DNA of 64,000 nt, from NCBI GenBank assembly GCA_964434865.1, contig CAYSWV010000008.1:59494-123493 (forward strand). Direction: 5' to 3'. Position numbers and translations under genes: made by a program. The notes under the pieces were generated by a model that worked only from the letters and a program-made list of their open reading frames with translations, was not told the origin of the DNA and searched no databases. Of this stretch, positions 26,196 to 34,435 are shown piece by piece; position 1 is the first letter of the stretch; the number at the start of each line of letters is the position of its first letter. The DNA comes from CAYSWV01 sp964434865 (lineage in GTDB: Bacteria; Cyanobacteriota; Cyanobacteriia; Thermostichales; Thermostichaceae).

Positions 26196-27050
26196 TTACA
26201 AGCTATGAGTCGCCAAAAATTGTTGAACAACAAGATTAAAGGCCTCTGGATCGGTTAGAAAAGCCCAATGATTGCCAGGTACCGTAGCTAGGTTTAAGGT
26301 GTTCAGGTAGGAGAAATAAGGCTGTAATTGCCACTGAAACCGATTCAGCCCTTGATCAGGCTTAATCAAAAGAGTAGGAATATCGATAGCAGACACTAGG
26401 CCTGAAGTATTGACAACATCTTCAAAAATTTGATTCCGAGCAGCTAGAGCAAATTTGCTGCCCCATTGACCTCCAGCTTTTTCCTCAACCGAAAACTGGA
26501 AGACTAGCTGTTGAAAAGGTGTCCAGGCTCGATATTGCTTAAGTGATCGCCCAACGGCTTCGGCTGCTGCATAACTGTCAAAAGGCCCCATCGTTTTCAG
26601 AAAGGGTAAAAACCGGTACAGCAAGGGAAAAGTCAATCGAGTCCACTGCGGCAGCGTTTTCACAAAAAACGGATCGACTAAGATCAAGCTGGCAAACATG
26701 TCAGGATAGTGTGTAGCCCAAAAGCATACTAGTTTACCGGCCCAAGAATGTCCCAGGATATGAGCTTTAGTCCAGCCTAGACTATTGATTAAGGCCTTGA
26801 GATCCTCCACAATATCTGCAGAGGTATAGCCCTGATCGGGTTTACTACTATCACCATGGCCTCGCAGATCGGGTGCCACAACATGATAATGATGACTGAG
26901 AGCATCACCTAACCTAGACCACACCAGACTGTGATCAGCTAAACCATGCAACAGGAGAATAGGCTCACCGCCAGGATTCCATTCACTAAAATGGAGGGCC
27001 ACTGCATCTGTTCGTTGATAAACACGTCGTTCTGAGATCATCGTAGTCAA
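26196..27050 (-). CDS. alpha/beta-hydrolase fold protein
   Basis: This 284-residue protein has the alpha/beta-hydrolase hallmarks: the oxyanion-hole motif LLLHGLAD, DLRGHGDS, the nucleophile elbow GHSWAG and a C-terminal catalytic His in GNHWAFL. A lid region of about 70 residues (FLPFLKTMGPFDSY and following) is inserted after the elbow. The substrate is unknown; esterase, haloperoxidase or C-C hydrolase activity are all possible. It lies downstream of the glycosyltransferase gene on the same strand (31 bases between) and is convergent with the HMA gene. Confidence 0.85.
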   Translation of the reverse strand: MTTMISERRVYQRTDAVALHFSEWNPGGEPILLLHGLADHSLVWSRLGDALSHHYHVVAPDLRGHGDSSKPDQGYTSADIVEDLKALINSLGWTKAHILGHSWAGKLVCFWATHYPDMFASLILVDPFFVKTLPQWTRLTFPLLYRFLPFLKTMGPFDSYAAAEAVGRSLKQYRAWTPFQQLVFQFSVEEKAGGQWGSKFALAARNQIFEDVVNTSGLVSAIDIPTLLIKPDQGLNRFQWQLQPYFSYLNTLNLATVPGNHWAFLTDPEAFNLVVQQFLATHSL

Positions 27051-27081
27051 GTGAGTCGAGTTGAGTCAGATTAAAGGCATC

Positions 27082-28548
27082 CTATAACTCTTGATTAGTA
27101 CCCTCAGATCCCATATGAACAGTTTTTACCCATTTCAGACGCTTGGGTTGGATGCACATACGAGTTGTGGTCACGATCATCACGGGCACCCAGTGCAACA
27201 TATAGATCATACCTTGAACAGATTTCAATCCAAGGGGCCAACCTCGCAACCCCTGAATTCGATAAAGTCCATTACAAAAACCAGCTACTGACATTGATAA
27301 AACAATAGCGCCCACTGGCAAAAGAGCCGAGCGATGAGAGTAGGTTAACGTCCAAATCAAATCTGGGATTAAGGCCATAGGCATCAAATATTGACTAATG
27401 AAAAAAGCAAGGAGATCAAAAGTTTTCAATGATCCCATCCCATTTCGCAAGATCCCAGGCCAATAGTCAAGATAGCGTTGATACCCACCTTCAGCCCAAC
27501 GACTCCGTTGGTGCCACAAGTCAATCCAGCGAGTTACCCCTTCTTCTTGAATGGGTGCATCAGGTAAAAAGGCAATATCAACACCAGCTAAGTGCAGCTT
27601 AAACGTTAGGTCTAGATCGTCAGTTAACGTGCCTTCATTCCAACCACCACACTTTTCTAGAACATCTCGACGAATAAGTTGACCATTACCTCGGAGTTCT
27701 CCAATCCCATCCACTGCGATGCGTTTACATTGCCAGTAGCTATCAAACACCATTTCTATTTCTTGGCAACGTGTTAACAGATTTTGTGGAGCATTGGATA
27801 CTGCTTTGCGTAGCTGCACAGCCCCAATGGGACGATAACGAGGCACCGCCATAAACAGGGGAATACTCTGACGTAGTAAATCCGGATCTACCCAGGCATC
27901 TGCATCACATACCATAATGATGTCACCCTGTGTGGCGGGCAATACTGTGTTCAGAGCCCCTGACTTCCCCCCCCCAGCTCCAGGTTGACGCTGAAAGATA
28001 TTCAAATTTGTGATTTGGGCTTGATGATGTTGAAGGATAGTATAAGTTTCATCAGTACTAGCATCATCAATAACCCATAGATCAGTCAGATCTTGAGGAT
28101 AATTTAAAGCGGCCAGGCTGTTTAGTAATTGGGGCAATACAGCAGCCTCATTTTTGGCAGGGACTAAGATAGACACTCGCGGTAATGGTACCAACCCTGG
28201 CTCTGCCAACCCTGGTTCTGGTAAGATACTCGGCGTAGCTATTTGATTTAAAGTTTCAGCAGCATTGACCTCTGTATCTAAACTTAAAGCTTCAGGTAAA
28301 CTTAAAGCTTCAGGTAACGGATCTTGTAAAGTTGTAACTAGCCGCACTGCATGAACAGCCATTAAAGATGCTAGACCCACCACAGCCCAACGCGTCACTG
28401 GAAACAGATGAAAAATACTAACACTAACCCAAACAGCTAACCACACAAAAGCTGCTTTTAGTCGACGGCGCTGAGCTGGAGTCAGGACCCACTGGGGTAG
28501 ATCCAAATCGTCCAGGTTATCATAGTCCAATCCAACGGACTGAGGCAT
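27082..28548 (-). CDS. mgdA: GT2 membrane glycosyltransferase, probable monoglucosyldiacylglycerol synthase
   Basis: This 488-residue enzyme has an N-terminal hydrophobic pair (about residues 31-68), a GT2 catalytic domain with CDADAW (DxD), TDDLDL and QRSRW (QxxRW), and several C-terminal membrane spans. The pattern AGGGKSGALN before the DxD motif and the ending WVKTVHMG recall cyanobacterial MgdA, which transfers glucose from UDP-glucose to diacylglycerol, the first step of galactolipid synthesis. The MgdA assignment is from memory of the family and moderately sure; another processive GT2 is the alternative. A perfect 18-bp tandem duplication (28280-28315) duplicates LPEALS in the cytoplasmic linker. 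It starts at an ATG. Confidence 0.75.
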   Translation of the reverse strand: MPQSVGLDYDNLDDLDLPQWVLTPAQRRRLKAAFVWLAVWVSVSIFHLFPVTRWAVVGLASLMAVHAVRLVTTLQDPLPEALSLPEALSLDTEVNAAETLNQIATPSILPEPGLAEPGLVPLPRVSILVPAKNEAAVLPQLLNSLAALNYPQDLTDLWVIDDASTDETYTILQHHQAQITNLNIFQRQPGAGGGKSGALNTVLPATQGDIIMVCDADAWVDPDLLRQSIPLFMAVPRYRPIGAVQLRKAVSNAPQNLLTRCQEIEMVFDSYWQCKRIAVDGIGELRGNGQLIRRDVLEKCGGWNEGTLTDDLDLTFKLHLAGVDIAFLPDAPIQEEGVTRWIDLWHQRSRWAEGGYQRYLDYWPGILRNGMGSLKTFDLLAFFISQYLMPMALIPDLIWTLTYSHRSALLPVGAIVLSMSVAGFCNGLYRIQGLRGWPLGLKSVQGMIYMLHWVPVMIVTTTRMCIQPKRLKWVKTVHMGSEGTNQEL

Positions 28549-28669
28549 AAGCAGGTTTTCTGGAGAACGGTAAATCTATTCCATACTTGCTACTACTGTA
28601 ACAAAAAGTTAAGTAGCAACAAGTTTTGTCAGAGGATTAAACCTGAGGCCAAACGACCTAGGAATCTAA

Positions 28670-29158
28670 TCAGGGATTGCCCCTGACTTCTTTGATAATG
28701 CCATCTTCTAATAAGATCTCAACCTGCATCTTTTGAATCAGGTTATCGCCCTGCTGAACCCGAAAAAAGCTTTCAACATTGCCCTGCATCACTTCTTGGT
28801 TTAACTCAAGGCTGGTCACCTGATTAAGTTGTTGTAAGAGCTTATTTTTTTGATCGAGTAGCTTGATCTTTTGATCATTAACCTGGGATTTAATAGATTC
28901 GATCTGTTGAGCAGATTGGGGACCACTGGGGCTGATGGTTTGCTTCTCAATTTCAGCAATCGCACGCTTTCCTTGAAACTCAAGCTGTTGCATTTGATTG
29001 TCCAAGGTTTGGACTTGGCGCTTCAAGTGCTCTTGCATCTCATTTTTCCAGATCTCTGTGACCACAACCTTAACCGGAATATTGCGCTTCAAAAGCAACT
29101 GGGGACTGGTGTTAATTTCTTCCATAGGGATAGTTTTCGAAACAACCTCAACAACCAT
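28670..29158 (-). CDS. YlqD-family protein
   Basis: This 162-residue protein has the YlqD layout: a short N-terminal beta segment (LLLKRNIPVKVVVTE), a long charged coiled coil (about residues 40-120) and a C-terminal beta segment with VQQGDNLIQKMQVEILLEDG. YlqD is conserved in firmicutes and cyanobacteria with no known function. Homologues usually begin just before the LLLKR segment, so the Met 11 codons downstream (near 29125) could be the real start; neither start has a good ribosome-binding site. It is divergent from hemC. Confidence 0.75.
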   Translation of the reverse strand: MVVEVVSKTIPMEEINTSPQLLLKRNIPVKVVVTEIWKNEMQEHLKRQVQTLDNQMQQLEFQGKRAIAEIEKQTISPSGPQSAQQIESIKSQVNDQKIKLLDQKNKLLQQLNQVTSLELNQEVMQGNVESFFRVQQGDNLIQKMQVEILLEDGIIKEVRGNP

Positions 29159-29326
29159 CTCAGACTACACTGTCTTCATCGTATTTCCCAACTCATTTCA
29201 GCCAGCCTGATATTGGTATTATTATACTGAGCCATCTTCTCTCATGTAACTTTTTCTCACACTAATCATGCACAAATGATCTAAGCTGAGCTACCTTAAA
29301 GAGCGCTGTTTTGATTGAATCAAGCT

Positions 29327-30292
29327 ATGACCCCTAATGGAAGTGAAGCGACAGGAGTCCGGATTGGATCACGTAAAAGTGCTCTAGCCATGGTCCAAAC
29401 CCACTGGATTCAGTCCCAACTCCAACAGCATTACCCTGAAGGTACGTTTGAGATCCAAACCATGTCGACCCAGGGCGATATTATTTTGGACGTCGCGTTA
29501 TCTAAGATTGGTGATAAGGGTCTGTTTACTAAAGAACTGGAGTTGGGTTTGCAACAGCAGACTATTGACCTGGCTGTTCATAGCCTTAAGGACATGCCCA
29601 CTCGCCTACCGGAAGGTCTAATCTTAGGGGCCATTACCGCCCGCGAAAATCCAGCCGATGCTTTGGTGGTTCATGCACGTAACCGAGATTACCAACTCGA
29701 TACCCTGCCAGCCGGATCAGTGATTGGGACCTCTTCATTACGGCGATTGGCCCAGCTCCGTCATGCTTTTCCTCACTTAGAGTTCAAAGATATCCGTGGT
29801 AATCTGAATACTCGGCTCTCTAAGCTAGATCAAGGTGAGTATGATGCTTTAATCCTGGCAGTGGCAGGTTTACAACGGTTAGGTTTATCAGAACGCATCC
29901 ATCAAGTTATTGACCCCAGTATTTCACTATATGCCGTTGGCCAAGGGGCTTTAGGGATCGAATGTAGAGCCAATGACTCCAGAACCTTGGACCTATTACA
30001 ACCTCTGATTCACAAGCCAACAGAGAGTCGATGCCTGGCGGAACGAGCTTTTTTACGAACTTTAGAAGGAGGATGCCAGGTCCCCATTGGAGTCCATTCC
30101 GAAATGAGCGGCGATCAGCTAACCTTAGTGGGCCTAGTCGCGAGCCTAGATGGTCAACGTGTTATTCGAGATCAACAAGTGGGTGTCGCTACAAATCCTG
30201 AGGAAATTGGTATTACCCTAGCCGAAAAACTTAAAACCCTAGGGGCTGCTGATATTTTGCAAGAGATTATTGAGCAAGTCCGTCAAAGTTAA
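29327..30292 (+). CDS. hemC: hydroxymethylbilane synthase (porphobilinogen deaminase)
   Basis: HemC joins four porphobilinogen units to hydroxymethylbilane in tetrapyrrole (chlorophyll, haem and bilin) synthesis. The protein shows the family motifs IGSRKSALAMVQ, VHSLKDMPT, GTSSLRR, DIRGNLNTRL and the dipyrromethane-cofactor-binding Cys near residue 250 (EGGCQVPIG). The length (321 residues from the ATG) is typical; a TTG four codons upstream is an alternative start. It is transcribed away from ylqD. Confidence 0.96.
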   Translation: MTPNGSEATGVRIGSRKSALAMVQTHWIQSQLQQHYPEGTFEIQTMSTQGDIILDVALSKIGDKGLFTKELELGLQQQTIDLAVHSLKDMPTRLPEGLILGAITARENPADALVVHARNRDYQLDTLPAGSVIGTSSLRRLAQLRHAFPHLEFKDIRGNLNTRLSKLDQGEYDALILAVAGLQRLGLSERIHQVIDPSISLYAVGQGALGIECRANDSRTLDLLQPLIHKPTESRCLAERAFLRTLEGGCQVPIGVHSEMSGDQLTLVGLVASLDGQRVIRDQQVGVATNPEEIGITLAEKLKTLGAADILQEIIEQVRQS

Positions 30293-30407
30293 GGTGTAAG
30301 ATTCTAGTACTCCTGGGTAACGGTCCATAGAGATATCGTTGAAACCCTTTAAGTTTAAGTTGGGTTTAAGATTGAGTCCTGCCCATCAATTGCTCCAACT
30401 CAGTACT

Positions 30408-30455
30408 CGAAAGGTTGATTTATCGAAAGGTTGATTTATCAAAAGGTTGCACATT
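30408..30455. repeat. 16-bp tandem repeat in the leader of the HIT gene
   Basis: CGAAAGGTTGATTTAT occurs twice in perfect tandem (30408-30423 and 30424-30439), followed by a third, half-conserved unit (CAAAAGGTTGCACATT). Each unit contains an AAAGG element, and the last one serves as the weak ribosome-binding site of the next gene. Confidence 0.88.
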
Positions 30456-30456
30456 A

Positions 30457-30798
30457 ATGAGCGATACAATTTTTGGCCAGATCATTCGCAAAGAGATCCC
30501 AGCTCAAATTGTTTATGAGGATGACGATGTTCTTGCCTTTAAAGACATCAACCCTCAAGCTCCTGTTCATCTGCTGGTGATTCCTAAACAGCCTATTCCA
30601 CAGCTCTCGCAGACTCAGCCTCAAGATCAGGCTTTATTAGGTAAGCTGCTACTGACTGCTCAACAGATCGCGGCGGCAGAGGGCCTGACTCAAGGCTATC
30701 GGGTTGTCATTAATAATGGAGACGACGGGGGGCAAACCGTCTATCATTTGCACCTGCACATTTTGGGGGGGCGTTCATTGAGTTGGCCTCCTGGCTAA
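30457..30798 (+). CDS. HIT-family nucleotide hydrolase/binding protein (HinT-like)
   Basis: This 113-residue protein is a complete histidine-triad domain: FGQIIRKEIPA at the start, FKDINPQAPVHLLVIPK, and the catalytic triad HLHLHILGG near the end. HinT-like enzymes hydrolyse adenosine phosphoramidates. The ATG at 30457 gives the canonical N-terminus; upstream in-frame codons lie in a tandem repeat and are unlikely to be translated. It is followed after 38 bases by a cyclic-nucleotide-binding-domain gene on the same strand. Confidence 0.93.
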   Translation: MSDTIFGQIIRKEIPAQIVYEDDDVLAFKDINPQAPVHLLVIPKQPIPQLSQTQPQDQALLGKLLLTAQQIAAAEGLTQGYRVVINNGDDGGQTVYHLHLHILGGRSLSWPPG

Positions 30799-30836
30799 GC
30801 TGAAGTCGTCACTAGAGCAAATTGGGATTAGCACGC

Positions 30837-31352
30837 ATGGCATCCGGTAACTTCACCTTTGAACAAGTTAAACAACACGCTCTGTTTCAATCCCTGGATG
30901 ATCATGAGTGGCAAACCTTGACAACCTTTTTAACTCCACGTCGATTTCAACCCGCTCAAGTCATCTTTGAGGAAGGTGATTCTACCAACGATATGTATCT
31001 ACTCTTAAGTGGTATTGTTGAACTGAGGCGCCAGTTTATTCGTTACCCCGGTGATTATTGGCTTGCAACTCTCAATGCTGGGCGAGTTTTTGGTGAGGCT
31101 TCTCTACTCTCTACTCGACGGCGGGTCAATACAGCTATTGCTTTAACTCAGGTGGAGACTGCTGTTTTACCGTCCCGTAATATTGATCGAATTCCATTAG
31201 AACTCCGTGTTAAGCTACATCGGGCTTGGGGCGAGATGATGGGAGAACGGTTATATATTCTAGACGATGTCTTGATCGATGTTTTAGAACAACGAGGGGC
31301 TGACTCAGCAGCTAAAACGATGGTTAGTCTCTATCAACGATTTCGGGCTTGA
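30837..31352 (+). CDS. cyclic-nucleotide-binding-domain protein without DNA-binding domain
   Basis: This 171-residue protein contains one CRP-like beta-roll (about residues 20-125), with FEEGDSTNDMYLLLSGIVELRRQ and a FGEASLL motif where cyclic nucleotides normally contact the phosphate-binding cassette. The R-x-A signature is not clear (RRRVNTAIAL), so cAMP binding is uncertain. The C-terminal 45 residues are helical and do not look like a helix-turn-helix, so it is not an ordinary Crp-type activator. The ATG at 30837 is preferred over a TTG five codons upstream. Confidence 0.8.
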   Translation: MASGNFTFEQVKQHALFQSLDDHEWQTLTTFLTPRRFQPAQVIFEEGDSTNDMYLLLSGIVELRRQFIRYPGDYWLATLNAGRVFGEASLLSTRRRVNTAIALTQVETAVLPSRNIDRIPLELRVKLHRAWGEMMGERLYILDDVLIDVLEQRGADSAAKTMVSLYQRFRA

Positions 31353-31505
31353 TGGGGACTAGATTCTAAGCTGCGATCCAATTCGTTACAAAATAGGGGC
31401 CGACAAGCCACAACCACTGGAAGAAATTATTTAGAATGAGACTAGTTGAGATATTATGTGCTAAGCAATCAGCCCTATTATTCCTAAGCAGTGAGGTCAG
31501 CAGCA

Positions 31506-32522
31506 GTGATTAGAGTCGCCATCAATGGATTTGGACGAATTGGACGTAATTTTATGCGGTGTTGGTTAGGCCGAAGTGTGTCTCACCTGGACATTGTGGC
31601 TGTAAACGACACTTCTGACGCTAAAACAGCTGCTCACTTGCTCCAATATGATTCCATCTTAGGACCTCTTCAAGGAGCTGAAGTGTCAACTAGCGATGGC
31701 AACCTCGTCGTGAATGGCAAAGCCATTACAGTTGTTTCTGATCGAAATCCTAACAACTTACCTTGGAAAACCTTGGGTATTGATCTAGTGATTGAAGCGA
31801 CAGGTGTGTTTCGTGATTATCCAGGTGCCTCTAAGCATATTGAGGCTGGGGCTAAAAAAGTCATGATCACAGCCCCTGCCAAAGGCGATATCCCGACATT
31901 TGTCTACGGTGTCAATCAACAGTCTTATGATCCTCTCCGTCATAATGTAGTGAGCAATGCTAGCTGCACCACAAACTGCTTAACCCCTGTTTTAAAAGTG
32001 CTTTTGGATAAATTTGGGATCATTAAAGGTTCGATGACCACTACTCATAGCTACACCGGTGATCAACGCATTTTAGATGGTAGTCATCGGGATTTACGCC
32101 GCGCTCGAGCAGCAGCCCTGAGCATGGTACCCACTACCACCGGAGCCGCTAAAGCAGTTTCACTAGTGATCCCTGAACTCAAGGGTAAGTTGAATGGCGT
32201 TGCTGTCCGAGTCCCAACTCCTAACGTTTCCTTAGTAGATGTTGTGGTTCAAACTGAAAAGAATGTGATTGCTGAAGAAGTCAACGCTGCTCTTAAAGAA
32301 GCTGCCGAAGGTGATCTGAAAGGGATATTGGGGTATTCTGAAATTCCTTTGGTATCAACAGACTATCGAGGCCATGACTGTTCTTCCATTGTTGATGCTG
32401 AACTAACAGCTGTACTGGGTGGTGATATGGTTAAAGTCATGGCCTGGTACGATAATGAATGGGGCTACTCACAACGAGTAGTTGATCTAGCTGAACATAT
32501 ATCCACAAACTGGGCAAGCTAG
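31506..32522 (+). CDS. gap2: glyceraldehyde-3-phosphate dehydrogenase, Gap2 type
   Basis: Gap2 is the photosynthetic NADP(H)/NAD(H)-dependent enzyme of the Calvin cycle. The N-terminus IRVAINGFGRIGRNFMRCW is the Gap2/GapA pattern, the catalytic Cys is near residue 154 (SNASCTTNCL), and GDQRILDGSHRDLRRAR matches the S-loop of photosynthetic enzymes. The start is a GTG at 31506, giving the usual 338 residues, preceded by GAGGT at eight bases; a GTG five codons upstream is less likely. A terminator-like hairpin follows at 32627. Confidence 0.95.
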   Translation: MIRVAINGFGRIGRNFMRCWLGRSVSHLDIVAVNDTSDAKTAAHLLQYDSILGPLQGAEVSTSDGNLVVNGKAITVVSDRNPNNLPWKTLGIDLVIEATGVFRDYPGASKHIEAGAKKVMITAPAKGDIPTFVYGVNQQSYDPLRHNVVSNASCTTNCLTPVLKVLLDKFGIIKGSMTTTHSYTGDQRILDGSHRDLRRARAAALSMVPTTTGAAKAVSLVIPELKGKLNGVAVRVPTPNVSLVDVVVQTEKNVIAEEVNAALKEAAEGDLKGILGYSEIPLVSTDYRGHDCSSIVDAELTAVLGGDMVKVMAWYDNEWGYSQRVVDLAEHISTNWAS

Positions 32523-32626
32523 ATAAAACTTGGCGCTACTGATAAACGACTGACAAATCTCTAGATTCGTCTCTCATAGATGGTTAGGCTGTTGCTAGTC
32601 AAGTTGCCCCTAACACTTTATTTAGT

Positions 32627-32649
32627 AGGGTCCCATAGTCTGGGGCCTT
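32627..32649. terminator. terminator hairpin between gap2 and the FHA gene
   Basis: AGGGTCCC (32627-32634) and GGGGCCTT (32642-32649) can form an 8-bp stem with two G-U pairs and a 7-base loop, followed on the plus strand by CTTTAG. It lies between two convergent stops and probably ends the gap2 transcript. Confidence 0.55.
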
Positions 32650-32688
32650 CTTTAGTATGAGAGGTAAGTCATATCTTGATCCAAGCTG

Positions 32689-33567
32689 TCATGACTTAGC
32701 ACCAGAATCAGTATCTTCTGAGGTTGGTCTGTCTTTCAAGAAAGACTCTTCTTCAAAAGGAATATCCTGAGTATTACTGAAGTTACGCAGAAAGAAGTTT
32801 AATGTCTCTTCTTTTAAATAGCCTTTTTCAACTAAAGCAGCTCCAAAAAAGACTTTTTTTCGTTTTTGATAACGTAGGGCTTCGATGACCTGAGCTTCTG
32901 TGACCAATCCTGCTGCTTTGAGGTACTCACCAATCGGTTGTTGACTAGAGGAAAGCAGCTCAGACAGATCTTGCTCTTGGAGCAAAAATTCAATGGTTTC
33001 TGGCTGGACCCATCCTCTCAAGGCCATGACTTCGCCTAGCAGCATTTTACAAAAGGCTTGTTCCGCTTGAGCTGATTCCAACTGATCTGAGGTAATGAGG
33101 CTAGCTTCAAGCAGTTGATGAATAAGAGGTTCATGCTGTTGATGATCAGAGGGCAAGGGATCCCGGACTTCGTGAAAACTGGTCATCAAACGAGTACCGA
33201 ACCGGATCTGATCACGATCTCGTAGTTGATAAGGAGCTACTAACCGTTTGCCATTAACAAAAACACCGTTAGCACTGAGCTTGTCACGACCATCACCATC
33301 TCGAAGCCAATAAGTAATCAAATCTTCAGATTCTAATCGGGTTAGTGCGGCATGAAATCGGGACACAAAGCGATCTTGAATCCGAATAGTACAGGTTGAG
33401 TCTCGCCCCAGCAACATTAGAGGTTTATTGATCAAAACAGTCTGACGGGGTACATCTTCCTCTCCAGGCCGATCGAGCTGTCCTCGAATAACCAGGATAC
33501 AAGGGCGAACTTTGGCAGTGAGTTCAGTGCCAGGAAGTAGTGCTGTGGTATACTCAATACTATGCAT
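32689..33567 (-). CDS. FHA-domain protein with GspE-N-like C-terminal repeats
   Basis: This 292-residue protein has an N-terminal forkhead-associated domain (about residues 45-135) with the phosphothreonine-binding signature LLGRDSTCTIRI, VSRFHAAL and SANGVFVNGKRL. The C-terminal half has two helical repeats (L-x4-L-I-T-x2-Q-L-x2-A-x2-EQ and a second ending EALRYQKRKKVFFGAALVEKG) resembling the N-terminal domains of type II/IV secretion ATPases, which often bind cyclic di-GMP. FHA domains read Ser/Thr-kinase signals; a kinase is encoded 9 kb away. The start is an ATG. Confidence 0.82.
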   Translation of the reverse strand: MHSIEYTTALLPGTELTAKVRPCILVIRGQLDRPGEEDVPRQTVLINKPLMLLGRDSTCTIRIQDRFVSRFHAALTRLESEDLITYWLRDGDGRDKLSANGVFVNGKRLVAPYQLRDRDQIRFGTRLMTSFHEVRDPLPSDHQQHEPLIHQLLEASLITSDQLESAQAEQAFCKMLLGEVMALRGWVQPETIEFLLQEQDLSELLSSSQQPIGEYLKAAGLVTEAQVIEALRYQKRKKVFFGAALVEKGYLKEETLNFFLRNFSNTQDIPFEEESFLKDRPTSEDTDSGAKS

Positions 33568-33985
33568 AGACTAAGCCTAAAGTTGAGCAGCTACCGGAAT
33601 AACCCGTAATGCTGGCTTCCGATTGTACCGTTATTAGTCTACTTGGTCTATGACAAAACAGTGTAGAAGCTGAGATAGTTGAGCTTGATGTGTAAGTTGA
33701 GCTTGATGCCCTAGTTCCTCTTTTTACCCCCTCTGCTTCTCGCCTTTTTGACTGATGGGTTCTCTCTCAACCTAAACTAAACCTGTCCTGAGCTTAGGCC
33801 AGACTTAAAATCTATGCTCCTAGCTAGCTGAGTCTGAGTGATCTCATCTCCATCTAATGTCAAGTATTCTTGACGAATCTGGGTTTTGCTATTCCCAGAA
33901 CTAGTGAGATGGCTCTAATATAGACTTGGCATCAAGTTCGGTTTAGTTGTCTGGTACACATGGTTGTTAATGTTGTCCTTTGGCT
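33568..33985. other. intergenic region without a recognised gene
   Basis: These 418 bases separate the divergent FHA and rbp genes. I see no convincing open frame. A 6-bp hairpin (TCTGGG at 33878-33883 with CCCAGA at 33894-33899) and a TAATAT box at 33916-33921 without a clear -35 partner are the only visible signals; the rbp promoter is probably in this stretch. Confidence 0.5.
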
Positions 33986-34019
33986 CTCCGAACTCGTAGC
34001 TAGTAGTTCAGGTTCGGAG
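33986..34019 (+). promoter_or_regulatory. hairpin covering the ribosome-binding site of rbp
   Basis: CTCCGAAC (33986-33993) is perfectly complementary to GTTCGGAG (34012-34019). The 3' arm ends in GGAG, the only Shine-Dalgarno-like sequence before the ATG at 34030 (ten bases away). When folded, the hairpin would hide the ribosome-binding site, so it may control translation, for example as a temperature- or protein-responsive element. The function is inferred from structure alone. Confidence 0.55.
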
Positions 34020-34029
34020 TTAGTTTGTT

Positions 34030-34293
34030 ATGACCATTTTTGTCGGAAACCTGTCCTTCAAGGCTAGCGAGGAAGACTTGCGCGCTGTATTCGCTGAGTA
34101 TGGTGCGGTGAAGCAAGTCAAATTGCCTCTTGATCGGGAAACAGGTCGTAAGCGTGGCTTTGCTTTTGTCGAACTCGAAGATGAGTCCGATGAGCAGCGT
34201 GCTATTGATGCCCTAGATGGAGCCAGCTGGATGGGACGAGATCTGCGGGTCAATAAGGCACAACCTCGTCAAGGTGTTCGTTCAAGAGCTTAA
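34030..34293 (+). CDS. rbp: RRM-domain RNA-binding protein
   Basis: This 87-residue protein is a single RNA-recognition motif with RNP-2 (IFVGNLSF) and RNP-1 (KRGFAFVEL) and a short basic, Gln/Arg-rich tail (QPRQGVRSRA). It matches the cyanobacterial Rbp family, glycine-poor relatives of plant GRPs, many of which are induced by cold and bind mRNAs or help localise them. The gene stands alone with a long upstream region and a hairpin over its ribosome-binding site. Which paralogue it represents is unknown. Confidence 0.93.
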   Translation: MTIFVGNLSFKASEEDLRAVFAEYGAVKQVKLPLDRETGRKRGFAFVELEDESDEQRAIDALDGASWMGRDLRVNKAQPRQGVRSRA

Positions 34294-34435
34294 TCCCTTC
34301 TAGTTCTTCCTAGTACAATGAGTACACCCTAGTCTTCAACAGCAACCACTCTCTATAACCACCACTCCATAATTGAATACTTACAATCATGTCAGACCAT
34401 AGGGTGCCTTTAGTACTCTTGAGTTGATTTAAAGA

